Of a stretch of DNA of 64,000 nt, positions 21,735 through 33,063 are shown piece by piece. The notes beneath the pieces are model-generated. The model did no database searches. It was not told the origin of the DNA and was given only the letters and a program-made list of their open reading frames with translations. Source of the DNA: Leptobrachium leishanense (Eukaryota > Chordata > Amphibia > Anura > Megophryidae); the NCBI GenBank assembly GCA_009667805.1, contig CM019066.1:331892077-331956076 (forward strand), read 5' to 3'. The position numbers and the translations under genes were made by a program. Position 1 is the stretch's first letter, and each line of letters opens with the position of its first letter.

Positions 21735-22013
21735 TTTAGTAACAAGAATGTTTTATCCCATAGGCTTCAATGTTAAAAATATTCCAGTTTTAATTCAATA
21801 TCTAATAAACCATTGCTTATAATATTCTGCAGTAAAGAGTCTCTTTATTTCTCGATTTTTTTGTATTTGTTAAGCATTTGTGATACTTTTTTCAAAATAA
21901 TTTTTTCTTTAGAACTTTTGGCGCACATCCCAAAAAGTTCGAAGTTTGCGAACTTTCGAACTGCCAATGTTCAAATCGAAATCCGAACTGATCGAACCAA
22001 ACAGCTCATCCCT
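21735..22013 (-). mobile_element. hAT-type MITE end (TIR TAGGGATGAGC)
   Basis: Read on the minus strand it starts TAGGGATGAGC, runs through TTCGATCAGTTCGGATTTCG and then the shared module (AAATAAAGAGACTC..., TTTATTAGATATTG, ACATTGAAGCCTATGG). The second end is not identified. Confidence 0.6.
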
Positions 22014-22967
22014 AGTGGACACCTCAATTCCCCCAATCCTCCTCCGTTTGTGTCAATTCCCTTCCTACAATGAGGTTGACTCTGCCAGGGATCTGTAGCT
22101 ATTTGTGGACATATTTTGCTGGTTTCCTGTTAGTATGGCTACAAGCTCTGTTTTTCTAATTGGCACCTGTGATCGTACGGCTATTTCTGCATACCATGCA
22201 ATGTGTAATTGTACTTTTTCATTACTCATTGTGACTTCTGCTCGACCAATAAATAGATTTAAAAAATGGGTTAGTTTTGTTGATAGCCGCACCACAACAG
22301 TTACGTGCTGCTATGGCTAGCAACGTCAAGAAACCCATTCAGAGTACCGATGTCACACTTTAATACTACAAATTTTGTTTTTGCAAATAAAAAAAATCTT
22401 TTTCAACATTTTTTTTCCCGAGAGGAATACGTAAACCATGTTTCTCTTGGATGTGTATTTTTTTTTCTCTGTGATCAAGATACAATGCACGGCCGGTGGT
22501 TATATTAATGTGGTGCGCTCATTTAAAGGTGCTCTCCACGCCGTATGTGCAGCTTCCGATAAGTGGAAGAAATAATGCACTCGTGGAATATTATCTTGCC
22601 GTACGGAAGAGTTTCTATCAATCTGCCAGACAGGACAGATCTGTGCTGGTACAGCTGATGTACGATGGGAGATAATGGGCTAATTCACCTAAGTGAATGA
22701 TAAAGCTTTGAGAAAGCAGTGGATTCTGGACCGCAGTGAGTTTGATATTGCACATTGATACATGGGATGTTTGTGTAAGTGGAACGTTTTGAAATAAAAA
22801 TAAAAGCCATAAATGCTCCACTAGTTATAAAATAAAACCATTGGATAAAACCCATATATATTGATCAAAGTTGGGTTTTCACTCGGCTAAGAGTCGCATT
22901 ATTATGGCTCAATATACCTATCTCACTAGGTAGTTCACTCAAGAGCCTGATTTTGTTTTAATTATTA
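22014..22967. other. Intergenic stretch without a recognised feature
   Basis: No coding similarity, and no repeat of a family seen elsewhere in the window. Confidence 0.5.
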
Positions 22968-23171
22968 TGTAACGTCTATCAATGCATGAAATAATCTCAA
23001 TGAAGCCAGGATCTCCAAAAAAAAATGCAAATTTATTTGAAGGGGGGGTCTGGTCTGTGTCATGGGGGCACTCTCCATTAGCCAAGCTGGGACACATATA
23101 TGGGGTTGAAAGCCCAAAAGGCAGGAGTGCTGCTGGCTGAATTGCTGAGTTGAAGACACCACACAGCTGGG

Positions 23172-24008
23172 CAGGGGCATACCCAGGGGGGGCGGGCCGC
23201 ACCGAGTGACACCACCCCTAGGGTGACACTCTAAAACAATTTTTTTTTTAACTTTTGCAATGTATTTTACCAGGAAGGATACATTGAGATTTCACAAATT
23301 TTTGGGTGACACCAATCCCTAGGATGACACCCTAAAAAGAAATATATATAATTTTTATTTTTGCAAAGTATTTTACCAAGATACCGAGATACATTGAGAT
23401 TTCGCTAATTATCAAGTATATCCTTGATAGTTAAGGCCTAGGCTGGCACCTTTCTGGGGGCGGCAAAAAACCCACCACTAAAGGGGTTACTCACAGAGCA
23501 CCGAAATGGCGCCAACATTTTGGTCTTTTGTTGTTCCCTGCACTTCGGGGAATCAAATTTCCCCACCCTGCAGTGAATTCACCATTCACCGCAGGGTCCC
23601 CAAAGTGCAGGGAGTCGACCTACTTAACGAAGATGTCTGGAATTTACGAATAAGGTCCTATGATTGATAGTAAAAAGGTCTCTTACAGAAAAAAGAAAAA
23701 ACACTATAGGATGGATATGTTGTGAGTTTGCAAAATCACTTTAAAATAACAATTATCCAAAAAGAATCTACACTCGCCTCTTATTGCACAGCACAGAGGA
23801 CGCATGAATGATCCACCATCGGCAGATTCATAATATATCATTATTACATGTACACGTCATGTCCTGCCAGAATGCTATAACTAAAAATATTTTTGAAAAC
23901 ATTTATAAAAAGTGCGTGTGATTTTTGTTTTTCTTTACATTTTAAAGTTGGGGGGGGTGCCAAATATAGGCTCCGCCCCAGGTGCCAAATGTTCAAGGTA
24001 CGCCCCTG
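23172..24008. mobile_element. Non-autonomous hAT element, TSD CAGCTGGG
   Basis: The TIRs are CAGGGGCATACC and GGTACGCCCCTG, with a perfect 8-bp TSD at 23164-23171 and 24009-24016. The interior holds two SINE-tail blocks (about 23262 and 23368), a hAT-like GGCCTAGGCTGGCACC block and an H2 fragment. Confidence 0.85.
23484..23695 (+). mobile_element. H2-family fragment inside the hAT MITE
   Basis: GGGGTTACTCACAGAGCACCG through CACCGCAGGGTCCCC and GATGTCTGGAATTTACG matches 4960-5210, including the same altered TIR base and the same upstream ACCACTAA junction. Confidence 0.8.
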
Positions 24009-24800
24009 CAGCTGGGCAGGAATAACAGCAGAAATAAACAGGACACAGCACAGGCTAGAAGGAAGAGCAAGGGTTAAGGGCAGGACCAAATACACAGACA
24101 CCCATCAGAACACAGAAGGAAACCGTAATGTAAAGACTGGTCCTTGAATGGCCAGATCTATTCTACGGATGGGAAATAGTACTGCTGGGTAATGAAACAT
24201 GAAAGGCAGAAATATTCAAAGAGGGAAAATCACAGAATAGTTAATTGAAAGCCAAGTCAGTAAACAGAAAAAAAAACAGCACATAAAGGGTAAACCAGAG
24301 AATAGCCAATTAGGATAGCCAATATCAGTACACAGGATAATCAGCACAGCAAGGGAAAACCTCCAAATAAACCACACAGGAGCAACAAAGGGATAAAGCA
24401 GGACAAGAACAAACAAAGATACAAGGAAAAAGCAACAAGGAATAACCAAAATGAACAAATGGCAATGACAAGGCAAACGGAAGGAGAAACAGGCAAGAGA
24501 AACAGTGAACAAAAATAAACGGAACAAATATACAAGGGGAAAATATCAGCGGCAATACTGGCATCAAGAAATGGCAAAATAACAGGAAACAGAGAGAACC
24601 TTATAATAGAGCACTGCAGGATGGGAGAGACTCCCTTCTTTTGGGAGTAGGCCAGTGGTGCTCTATGGATTAGGTGGTCAGAGACCTGATGCGCTGCAGG
24701 GAATTCCTGGAGCCGAAGGTGATAAAGGATGGACCAAACAGGCGTAAGAGCCGGCCCGGATCAGCTCACCTATAGGCCTATCAGGACTGGAATCACGACA

Positions 24801-25808
24801 GTCTGTAGCCTTATCTTAAGTTTGAAAAGGCTGCAGATCAACCTAAATGCTGCTCCCTCCCAAATAAATTCGCCTTTTTTGAAGTGTCGGCCTTGTTTGT
24901 TTAATTTTTTTTCGTGTATTGGTTAACAGGTGAGCCTCTCATAGAGCCAAGAGCACCCTACGCTATCTGCCATGTGAATTACTATTTGTTTGTGACTTCT
25001 TTCAATATCATGCCCAGATAAACCAAAGAAAGCCCCTCAATGCATTTTAATGACATACACTAATAAAATATTATAAGAAATGCAAAAATAAATCCTTTAT
25101 CAAGGCAAATTGTTCTGCTTACACCCAAATTGTAAATATCAAAAAATAAAATACTGACGCGTTTCTGTTCTGCCATGCTACTAAGATCACATGATATGCC
25201 GGATATCTCCTTTTTATTTATTTAGTGCAGAAGCCATGATTCTCAAGGCGACACGGCAGATTGATCCATCTTCCAGATGGTGCCAGTGTTGTAACAAATA
25301 TATAAAGAGAATAAATGCACCGCAGGGGTTGCATTAGTTGGCGTGACTGGTGGTAGAGTTGCCGTAGCATATTGAATCCCCTCAGTACCGTTGGGAGAAG
25401 AAACATGTTAAGAGCATTGTGGTAGCCTGAATGAAATGTGTTATTGCCTTCAGCGTACCTGCATCAGATGATGGTTTTGTATGTTTTATATTACTGTATG
25501 GTTCATAAGCATAATTATCTCTTCACGGCATGTCTGATCTCTTTTGGCGCATAATATAATCTGAAATTTTAACATGTAGCCATGTTTTCACACTGTTTCA
25601 AATATTGTTAAAATTTAAAAGATTGAAGAAGGAATTTTGACTAAATATATTTGGTGAAACCATTCTGTTCATTAACAGTATGCTAAATATTGTATGTTTA
25701 CTATCACATATGTGAGAATGTGTGTAGAAATTAAAGCAATAAGAGGATATGATAAAGCAACTAGCTTGCTAACAGTCCCAGTCTAAAGGCTCCCCATGAG
25801 TCTCTTCA
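24801..25808. other. Intergenic stretch without a recognised feature
   Basis: No coding similarity or classified repeat is seen. Confidence 0.45.
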
Positions 25809-26270
25809 CCCCTTCGCTTCCAAGTGATTTTCCAATATAACATTGTCAGGAACCAGTGTTTTTTTTTTAAAATCATTTTTAATTGATTATACAGTTAGAA
25901 ATATTTGTGCCTATTCCCAATGAATTTCTTACTGTGATAACATATTTGGCCAGTAGATGGCGGCATCTACTGCCAAATTGATTTACAGCAATTCCAGTTG
26001 CAGCTCGTATTCCCTGCACCGGCTGCTGAATGTCCGATGTCAGGACATTCAGTAAGCCAATTTTACACAGTTTTAGCTCTCTGTGAATTATGGCTGCAGG
26101 GCTAAAACTTTGGGGGCACCTTCTGCAGCCCAAAAGCAAATGAAATTTGTTTGCGGCAAACTAATTTCATTTGCTTTTTGGCTATAGAGCTGCAGATTGA
26201 GATATTTCGATATCAGGCACCTGCTGGTGCCTTTGAACTCCGAGATATCTCGATCTCGGCAGTGAAGGGG
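25809..26270. mobile_element. piggyBac-like MITE, flanks TTCA/TTAA
   Basis: The ends are CCCCTTCGCTTCCAAG and GGCAGTGAAGGGG, with TTAA at 26271-26274 and TTCA at 25805-25808. It contains a hairpin (AGCAAATGAAATTTG against CTAATTTCATTTGCT, 26135-26176) and the same internal CCAGTGTTTT block as 38299-40901. Confidence 0.75.
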
Positions 26271-26274
26271 TTAA

Positions 26275-27344
26275 GGATAGAAAGAATATATGAGATTTGC
26301 TTCTATGTCCTGTTTGACCAGCCCTCTTCCCCTTCCATACATATACATTTATACTTGCTTATTTATTGACAACATATAGAGGTTTATTCACTACTTCTGC
26401 TGCTGGTTGACTTATCCTTTTGGGAATTGGCAAGGTTTATAGTCAATGCAGCAATGATAATAAGTGATGTACCGTGTCTTTTCACCACTGGAGGAAAAGG
26501 CTAGTGCGCCGCCTAAATAAATATGTGCTGGAGATAATAACAAAACTGGCCCCCAACCCCGGCATGATGCTGGCTGCCAGTTTTGTGATGGTCACCAACA
26601 AATACAGGTGGCATTATAGGCAGTGCATGGACGCATCAAGTGTGCTTTGCCTCCCTTCCTGACATGCCACCCGGGACAGATCTCCTACTTTACCCCACCC
26701 CTCATTATTCAATGACAGCATTCTACTGATGTTAGAGAATAAACCGCACAATGTGGTCATTATTTATTTATTTATAAAGTATTTTACCAGGAAGGATACA
26801 TTGAGATTTCTCACGTTTTCAAGAGATGGGTGGATTAACTCTGTTTAAGACAAATCAGTTTTGTGATAGAATTTAAAATATACGTCCTTTATAAGCAATG
26901 CGTTATATTACTGCTGTGTCATTTGTCATTTTAGTAATGAAGAAGCTGGATATTCTAGCCAAGAGAAGAATTTCTGGCATTGCATAAATCGGCCTGAACA
27001 TATGGGACATACAATCAGGCTGGGGACCAGGTAAATAGTGCTTGGGATTTGCCAGTTGGTCAAAAATGTTCAAGAACACATTTCATTGTGAAAGGATGTC
27101 AGTGCATAACATATGTGGCACGATCTGCTTTACCTTTTGATGGAATTCAATGGTTTATTTAGATACAACACTTGCAGCACAAACTCTGATAGTAGAGAAA
27201 CCATATTGAACATTTCTTTGTTTCCCATCATGTAATTTGGTTTCCTTTTGTATTTCACTGCCTGGTTATTGTACAATTATTTGCCCCTTGTGTTCCCTTG
27301 TTAATTTCTAATTAGGATATTTGTAAGAAACTCTTTCTCTCATA
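26275..27344. other. Intergenic stretch with one SINE tail
   Basis: The only repeat recognised is a minus-strand SINE tail at about 26762-26822 (ATTTTACCAGGAAGG...GAGATTTCTCACG). There is no gene. Confidence 0.5.
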
Positions 27345-27352
27345 ATAGGTTT

Positions 27353-27744
27353 CAGGGGTGGACTGACAGCTCTTGGGCCCTCTGGAATTATCAGATCATA
27401 GAGCCCGCCATTGTGCTTACCAACATGCAAGTACCCGTCCTATGTACATTATGTCACAGAATTCATTTCTCAATACAATTTTCGATGAAAATTTGGGGCC
27501 CCACTCCCACAGTCATTTCGGTAAATTGTAAAGCACAGTGCGGCCCACCCCCCCCCCCCACGGCTCATTCCCTTCCCTTTTTAGCAATGGCCAGCATTTA
27601 ATCTGGCTACTGGTTCTATTTCCTCTTGAATTGTATCTGCAGTGGCATGAAGCCCTTTGAAATGGCAGGCCTGGCCAAGCCTTAGAGGATCCTCATGGGG
27701 CCCTCACACTGTGCCCTATTGTCTTCATGGTCAGTCCACCGCTG
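27353..27744. mobile_element. Short hAT MITE, TSD ATAGG(T/C)TT
   Basis: The left end CAGGGGTGGACTGAC pairs with the right end GGTCAGTCCACCGCTG. The 8-bp flanks ATAGGTTT and ATAGGCTT differ at one base. Confidence 0.8.
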
Positions 27745-27803
27745 ATAGGCTTATCTTCAGACTCAATACAAGTGATGTCAGGTATATTGGGGGTGTGTAT
27801 TAA

Positions 27804-28145
27804 GGCCAGGGTCAGACAAGTGTTTTTAAGAGAGGAAGGAACGTCCGTGAGTGGATGTTCCTTCCATTCTGACGCCCTTCTAGCCACCTCGTTGACCGCA
27901 GTTAGTGCGCTCAGCGCTGCAACGCTTGGTCCTCCTATGGAGGATCACGCTTTGCAGCCCATCGAAAGCGCGTTGTAGTGCTTCGTCGGGGAGTCTTTTT
28001 AAATGTCCACAGCACTCCCACTGTAGCACGCGCAATTCATGCACATGCTACAGCGTGTGGTCCCATAGAAGCGTCACAACACTGCGATGGACGCCGGGTG
28101 GCACGTCGGTACGGGCGCATATAGTGCGCTTGCCTGACCCCAGCC
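27804..28145. mobile_element. H1-related MITE, TTAA flanks
   Basis: The ends GGCCAGGGTCAGACAAG and CTTGCCTGACCCCAGCC are flanked by TTAA on both sides. It can be read as a TTA duplication with one extra A in the left TIR. The interior differs from both H1 subfamilies. Confidence 0.7.
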
Positions 28146-28215
28146 TTAATTGAGATTTTGTTATAAAGACTCACCTATAGGGGAGGCTGATATGTTCTGA
28201 CCTAGGTGCAAACCT

Positions 28216-28511
28216 GGCTTTGTTGCTTTTTGGGCCTCTCACGAGATCCTGCAGGTCGGCAGAGTGATCGCGGAGAGAGACTGAGGGACTTTTTTCCTCC
28301 AGCCTCACTCTGCTCCTGGCAGCCAGGAGAGGTGGATCAGGCCAACGTTCTTGCTGCGGGATGAGAGGTGAGTATCTGATTTTTGGGGGTTTTCAGCTGG
28401 TGCTGACGGATTCCGCAGAAGTGGTATCACTTAGCACCAGCTCCAAGCATAGGGAGCTCAAAGTACAGTAAGCTCGTGCTGAAAAGCGCAAACTCCGAAA
28501 CACTAACGGGT
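28216..28511 (-). mobile_element. MITE of the 51650-type family, left part, host of the chromovirus
   Basis: TCATCCCGC/GCGGGATGAGAGGTGA, CAGCTGGTGCTGACGGATTCCGCAGAAG and GGAGAGAGACTGAGGG are reverse-complement relatives of 52110-52260. The rest resumes at 34370 with GTGCTCAGAATGTAATACAG. Confidence 0.55.
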
Positions 28512-28680
28512 TGTGACGGTGGCCCCCGCGCACCCCCTTGCGCTCATGGCAGCGGCTCCTTCGCTGCTCGCTGGCCAGGCGCCGAGTGATATCGGAGGAA
28601 CGCTTCCGCACACCCCTGGGGCATCGGCGCTTGCGTGGGCGCCGGGGGGCGGGGCCAGGCCATGACGCGGACCCGCAAAG

Positions 28681-28720
28681 TTTAAAGCCCGGCTTCACAT
28701 TCTCACTGGTGCCCTGACGT
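28681..28720 (+). promoter_or_regulatory. LTR core promoter and predicted transcript start
   Basis: The TATA-like TTTAAA (28681-28686) lies 30 bases before GCCCTGACGT (28711-28720). That ten-base string is exactly complementary to the primer-binding region at 29287-29296. The start site at about 28711 is inferred from the spacing and this complementarity. Confidence 0.65.
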
Positions 28721-28744
28721 GGTAGTTACTTCCGCAGAGCTCTT

Positions 28745-29087
28745 GTGTGTTATTGGCAAAGACGATTATTCTGTGTACCGAACCCTGGCATTGGCAAAAC
28801 GATTATTCTGTGTCTCGACCCCTGGCATTGGCAAAACGATTATTCTGTGTACCGAACCCTGGCATTGGCAAAACGATTATTCTGTGTACCGAACCCTGGC
28901 ATTGGCAAAACGATATTCTGTGTCTCGACCCCTGGCATTGGCAAAACGATTATTCTGTGTCTCGACCCTGGCATTGGCAAAACGATTACTCTGTGTACCG
29001 ACCCTGGCATTGGCAAAACGATTACTCTGTGTACCGAACCCTGGCATTGGCAAAACGATTATTCTGTGTCTCGACCCTGGCATTTGT
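28745..29087 (+). repeat. LTR minisatellite, 9 units (5' LTR)
   Basis: The unit ATTGGCAAAACGATTATTC plus TGTGT(ACCGA/CTCGA)CCCTGGC is repeated nine times. Two variants alternate in a fixed order, and unit 5 lacks one base pair step. The 3' LTR has the same nine units in the same order. Confidence 0.9.
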
Positions 29088-29286
29088 ATCACTCCTCTAT
29101 TCTGGTACGGAGGTCAGTCCGTGTGGCACCCCAAGCACACCAGACCACCCCTTGTATGTTGTATGTGCTCTGTACTACCATCCTAGTAGCCTGTCTAGAC
29201 GTGCCGACCACTCTAAGGATCGGAAGGGTAGTGAGCGGTCTGCGTAAGGGACCACCATCTTGGTAATCAGGGGGATCCGTGACATT

Positions 29287-29296
29287 ACGTCAGGGC
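29287..29296 (+). other. Self-complementary primer-binding site
   Basis: ACGTCAGGGC starts two bases after the 5' LTR. It does not resemble the usual TGG start of a tRNA-primed site, but it is the reverse complement of 28711-28720 in the LTR. Tf1/sushi elements prime reverse transcription with the 5' end of their own RNA folded onto this site. Confidence 0.6.
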
Positions 29297-29298
29297 CA

Positions 29299-30235
29299 AT
29301 GGATCCCGCAGACCTCTCATCTCAGTTGACAAGAATTGCAGCCCGACAAGAAGAGCAGGACCACAGGATGGACCAAATTGCTCTTGCCCTGCAAACCCTG
29401 TTGAATCGATCCACTACTGGTGCTGCAAGTCCTCCAGAACCAGTAGTACCTAGGGCCAGTTCGGCCTCACCCGAGGGGTGTAGGCTCAGTATGAAGGCGC
29501 CCGTACGCTATGATGGTACGCCTAACCTGTGTCGGGGTTTTTGACCCAACTAGAGATTCTATTCGAGAACAATCCAGGGTCCTGTGTATCCGATAAGGCC
29601 AAAGTAGGCTACCTAATTAACCATTTAACTGATAAAGCGTTACTGTGGGCCACGCCATTGTGGGAAAACAAAAAGCCCGTCATATATGACTATGAGGGCT
29701 TTACCTCTGAACTAAAACGTACGTTTGATCCCTCTAGAAGGGCCACCAATGCAGGCAGGTCCTTATTCCACATTAAGCAAGGTAATAGGAGAGTCTCCGA
29801 CTATGCTATAGAATTTAAGACCTTGACTTCTGAGGTACACTGGCCTAACGACGTTCTAACACCTTGGCATTTACCGAAGGCCTGAACGAGGCCTTGATGT
29901 TTGAGCTGGCTCCCTTGAAGTTGCCAGAACATCTGGACCATTTGGTTGATTTCTGTATTGCCATGGACGACCAAATTAGGGACAGGAGGCATTCTAGAGA
30001 CAGACCCAGAAGGGTTTTGCCTCCTTTACCCTTGGTACCCAGACACACCAATACGTCAGGTACTCCAGAGCCAGTAAGAACCGATCTACCGGTCGTGGAA
30101 CCTATGCAGATAGGTAGAACAGGTATTTCAGAGGCTGAGAGAACTTACAGAAGGGAAAGGGGGCTCTGTTTCTACTGTGCCGGGGCAGGGCATTTTCGTC
30201 TTCAATGTCCTCAAAGACCCAAGGGTGGCAGGTGA
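29299..30235 (+). pseudogene. gag: Chromovirus gag, two frameshifts
   Basis: Gag forms the particle that packages the element RNA. The start ATG at 29299 is 15 bases after the LTR and opens MDPADLSSQLTRIAARQ. The frame breaks near 29535 and again near 29865, giving three pieces (to 29544, 29529-29885, 29864-30235). The middle piece holds the capsid-like segment (LTDKALLWATPLWE, FDPSRRATNAGRS, DYAIEFKTL). The last ends with one CCHC zinc knuckle, CFYCAGAGHFRLQC (about 30167-30210), and a stop at 30235. The order and the single knuckle fit a chromovirus gag. No intact product is encoded. Confidence 0.88.
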
Positions 30236-30387
30236 CACTGGCAAGCCGGGCCAGAGAACACCTACTAGCCAGGTAATCGGTTCGCTCTAGCCTGCTCCTT
30301 TGTCGATAACGAGAAAAAAAAAACCCGGATTCTGGTGCCCATCTCCTTAACCTGGGAGGGGGTACACCTCGAGACTGAGGCGTTCTA

Positions 30388-33063
30388 GACTCTGGAGCCT
30401 CAGGCAACTTTATGGATAGGGTGTTTGCCTCCAAGAACCTCATGCCTCTAGTTCTCAAAGAAAGACCTCTACTGGTGGAGGCCATAGACGGGAAACCCTT
30501 GTCATGTCCCCATATCACCCACGACACCATAGAGGTATGCATGAAAACAGGGGTTTTGCACCAGGAAACCATACGGTTCCAGATTATTGACTCTCCCTCA
30601 TGCCCCGTCGTCCTAGGGTTTCCATGGTTGACTAAGCATAACCCGGTGATTGATTGGGTCCAGAGAGACATAAAATGTTGGGGTCCCAGTTGCCAGTTGA
30701 AATGCATGGGCAGAGTCACCGTTATTGGTAGCCTTAATATCGCCACAGCACCTCCTTTATCCACAGTAGTCCCTGACTGTTATCAGGCATTAAAGGAGGT
30801 TTTTTCGAAGGCCAGGACTGAGGTTTTACCACCACATCGCCCGTATGACTGTGCCATAGAGTTACTCCCCGGTACTATGCCTCCCAGAGGACATGTATAC
30901 CCCTTGTCGCAAAAGGAGAACGATATTATGGAGGAATATATAAAAAAGAATCTTGAGCGTGGATTCATTAGACGGTCCTCCTCCCCAGCAGGAGCTGGTT
31001 TCTTTTTCGTCTCCAAAAAAGAGGGAGACTTGCGACCATGCATAGATTATAGAGGTTTAAACAGAATAACCATAAGAAATGCATATCCTATCCCCCTTAT
31101 AACAGAGTTGTTCGACCGACTGAAAGGGGCCCGTATATACACGAAGCTCGATTTACGCGGGGCCTACAATCTGATAAGGGTGAAAAAGGGGCACGAGTGG
31201 AAGACGGCTTTTAATACGCGTAGCGGGCATTACGAATACCTGGTGATGCCCTTTGGGTTATGTAATGCGCCAGCTGTGTTTCAGGATCTCATAAATGACA
31301 CCCTAAGGGATTTTCTGCAAACATTCGTCATAGTGTATCTCGATGACATCCTGATATACTCTCCAGATAAGGAGACCCATCACGCCCATGTGCAACAAGT
31401 GTTAAGGAGACTATTGAAGGCCGGCTTATACTGCAAATTAGAAAAGTGCCTATTTGATATAGAGATGGTGCACTTCCTTGGGTATATCATAACCCCTGAG
31501 GGGTTTCAGATGGATCCTGGTAAATTGTCGGCAATCCTCGACTGGCCCCTACCCCAAGGTCTTAAAGCCATCCAGAGGTTTCTAGGTTTTACCAACTATT
31601 ATCGAAGGTTCATCAAAGACTTTTCGGCCTTGGTAGCTCCTCTCACGGCCATGACTAAGAAAGGGGTGGGGAATCAGAAATGGACACCCCAGGCCAGGCA
31701 AGCCTTCGAGGTCCTCAAACAGGCATTCACGACTGCCCCTGTTCTCCGACATCCTGATCCGGCTCTGCCTTTTCAAGTTGAAGTTGACGCCTCCGAGCTA
31801 GGTCTTGCGCAGTCTTGTCCCAAAGGGAGGCACCCGACAAACCCTTGCATCCATGCGGCTTCTATTCCCGAAAGTTGTCCGGCAGAGAGGAACTATGATA
31901 TCGGAAACAGAGAGTTGTTAGCAGTTATCGCAGCCTTGACGGAGTGGAGATACTTATTGGAGGGGTCTAGGGACCCCATTGTCATCATTACCGATCATAA
32001 GAATCTCACGTACATTGGTGACGCTAAACGGTTGAATGCCAGACAAGCGAGATGGTCATTATTCCTTTCAAGCTTTAATTTTGTCCTCACATATAGACCT
32101 GGGTCAAGAAACATTAAAGCAGATGCGTTATCTAGACAGTACGAATCCTATGAACATAACGTTCAGGATCAACATCCCATTGTACCTCAGGAAAGGATTA
32201 TAGCCTCTACCACGATCAGTGTCTCATCCCCTCTGATGATTCGATTGCAGACTATCCAAGATAAGGCTCCGGGGGGGAGGCCTCCCGCGAAGCTCTTTGT
32301 ACCTGAGAAGGAGAGAAAAGAAGTCCTTAAAATTTACCATGACAATAAAACCTCTGGACACATGGGGATCACCAAAACGGTGGCTAGCATCCAAAAACTG
32401 CTATGGTGGCCCACGATGCGCCGGGATATTAAAGATTACATAGCCGTATGCGAGGTGTGCACAAGAAATAAAAGTCCTAAGACAGCGCCCATTGGTTTAC
32501 TCCAGCCCCTGCCTATTCCCGAACGACCATGGTCGCAGATAGCCATGGATTTTATAGTAGAGTTACCCGAGTCCAGAGGGAATACTGTTATACTCACGAT
32601 TATAGATCGCTTTTCCAAAATGGGTCACTATGTTCCTCTTCGGAAGCTACCGTCAGCAGCCGAGCTGGTGCCCATTTTCGTCGCCAACGTGGTCCGCATA
32701 CACGGTATCCCTCTTGGGATTGTTTCTGATAGGGGGACCCAGTTTGTCTCCAGATTCTGGAGGGGGTTCTGCAAGAACGTGGGAATAGACCTGTCCTTCT
32801 CCTCGGCCTATCACCCCCAAACGAACGGGGCAGCAGAAAGGGCAAATCAAAATATTGAGAAATATCTCAGGTGTTTCATATCTGAACGACAGGATAATTG
32901 GTCAGACCTGCTACCTTGGGCCGAGTACGCCCTAAACAGTGCCGTGAGTGAAGCCAGTGGTTATTCCCCTTTCTTCACAGTTTACGGATTTGATCCTCCG
33001 TGCTTCCCTCTGCATTTCCTGATACCGCGATTCCTGCTCTGGATGAGCACTTGGCGTCATTGA
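30388..33063 (+). pseudogene. pol: Chromovirus pol: protease, RT, RNase H, integrase core
   Basis: The protease active-site DSGA is at 30388-30399, with an in-frame stop shortly upstream. The reverse transcriptase shows LDLRGAYNLIRV, the MPFGLCNAP block and YLDD at 31336-31347. RNase H begins EVDAS and keeps NRELLA and TDHKNL, but about 31797-31893 is read in a wrong frame by two compensating indels, so that part of the domain is scrambled. The integrase shows an HHCC finger (YHDN, GHMG, CEVC, about 32335-32460) and a DDE core: D in AMDF, D in SDRGTQF and E in AERANQ. The frame is lost near 33000. Confidence 0.92.

Larger units (their letters stand above)
22968..24800 (-). mobile_element. Antisense LTR, split by a hAT MITE
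   Basis: On the minus strand it starts TGTCGTGATTCCAG at 24800. It has a TATAA box (complement of 24601-24606), a long T/C-rich body and AATAAA (complement near 23020). The low end is uncertain; TGT at 22968 is one candidate. The hAT MITE 23172-24008 sits inside. No matching TSD was found and no internal region is visible, so it is probably a solo LTR. Confidence 0.5.
28512..29284 (+). repeat. 5' LTR of the chromovirus
   Basis: It starts TGTGACGG and ends CCGTGACA. It has a GC-rich U3, a TTTAAA box at 28681-28686 and an internal 35-37 bp minisatellite. Confidence 0.93.

Noticed and set aside
24216..24577. Antisense hydrophobic frames resembling membrane segments
   Set aside because: They read the T/C-rich body of an antisense LTR. 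Three frames are open in parallel.
28745..29087. Regularly spaced repeats that could look like a CRISPR array
   Set aside because: The units are contiguous with no unique spacers, lie inside a retrotransposon LTR and belong to a eukaryotic genome. The same applies to 39-302 and 6370-7330.
28719..29266. Overlapping reading frames of over 150 codons in three frames
   Set aside because: They cover the LTR minisatellite, whose unit lacks stops. They are repetitive, occur again in the other LTR and have no domain.
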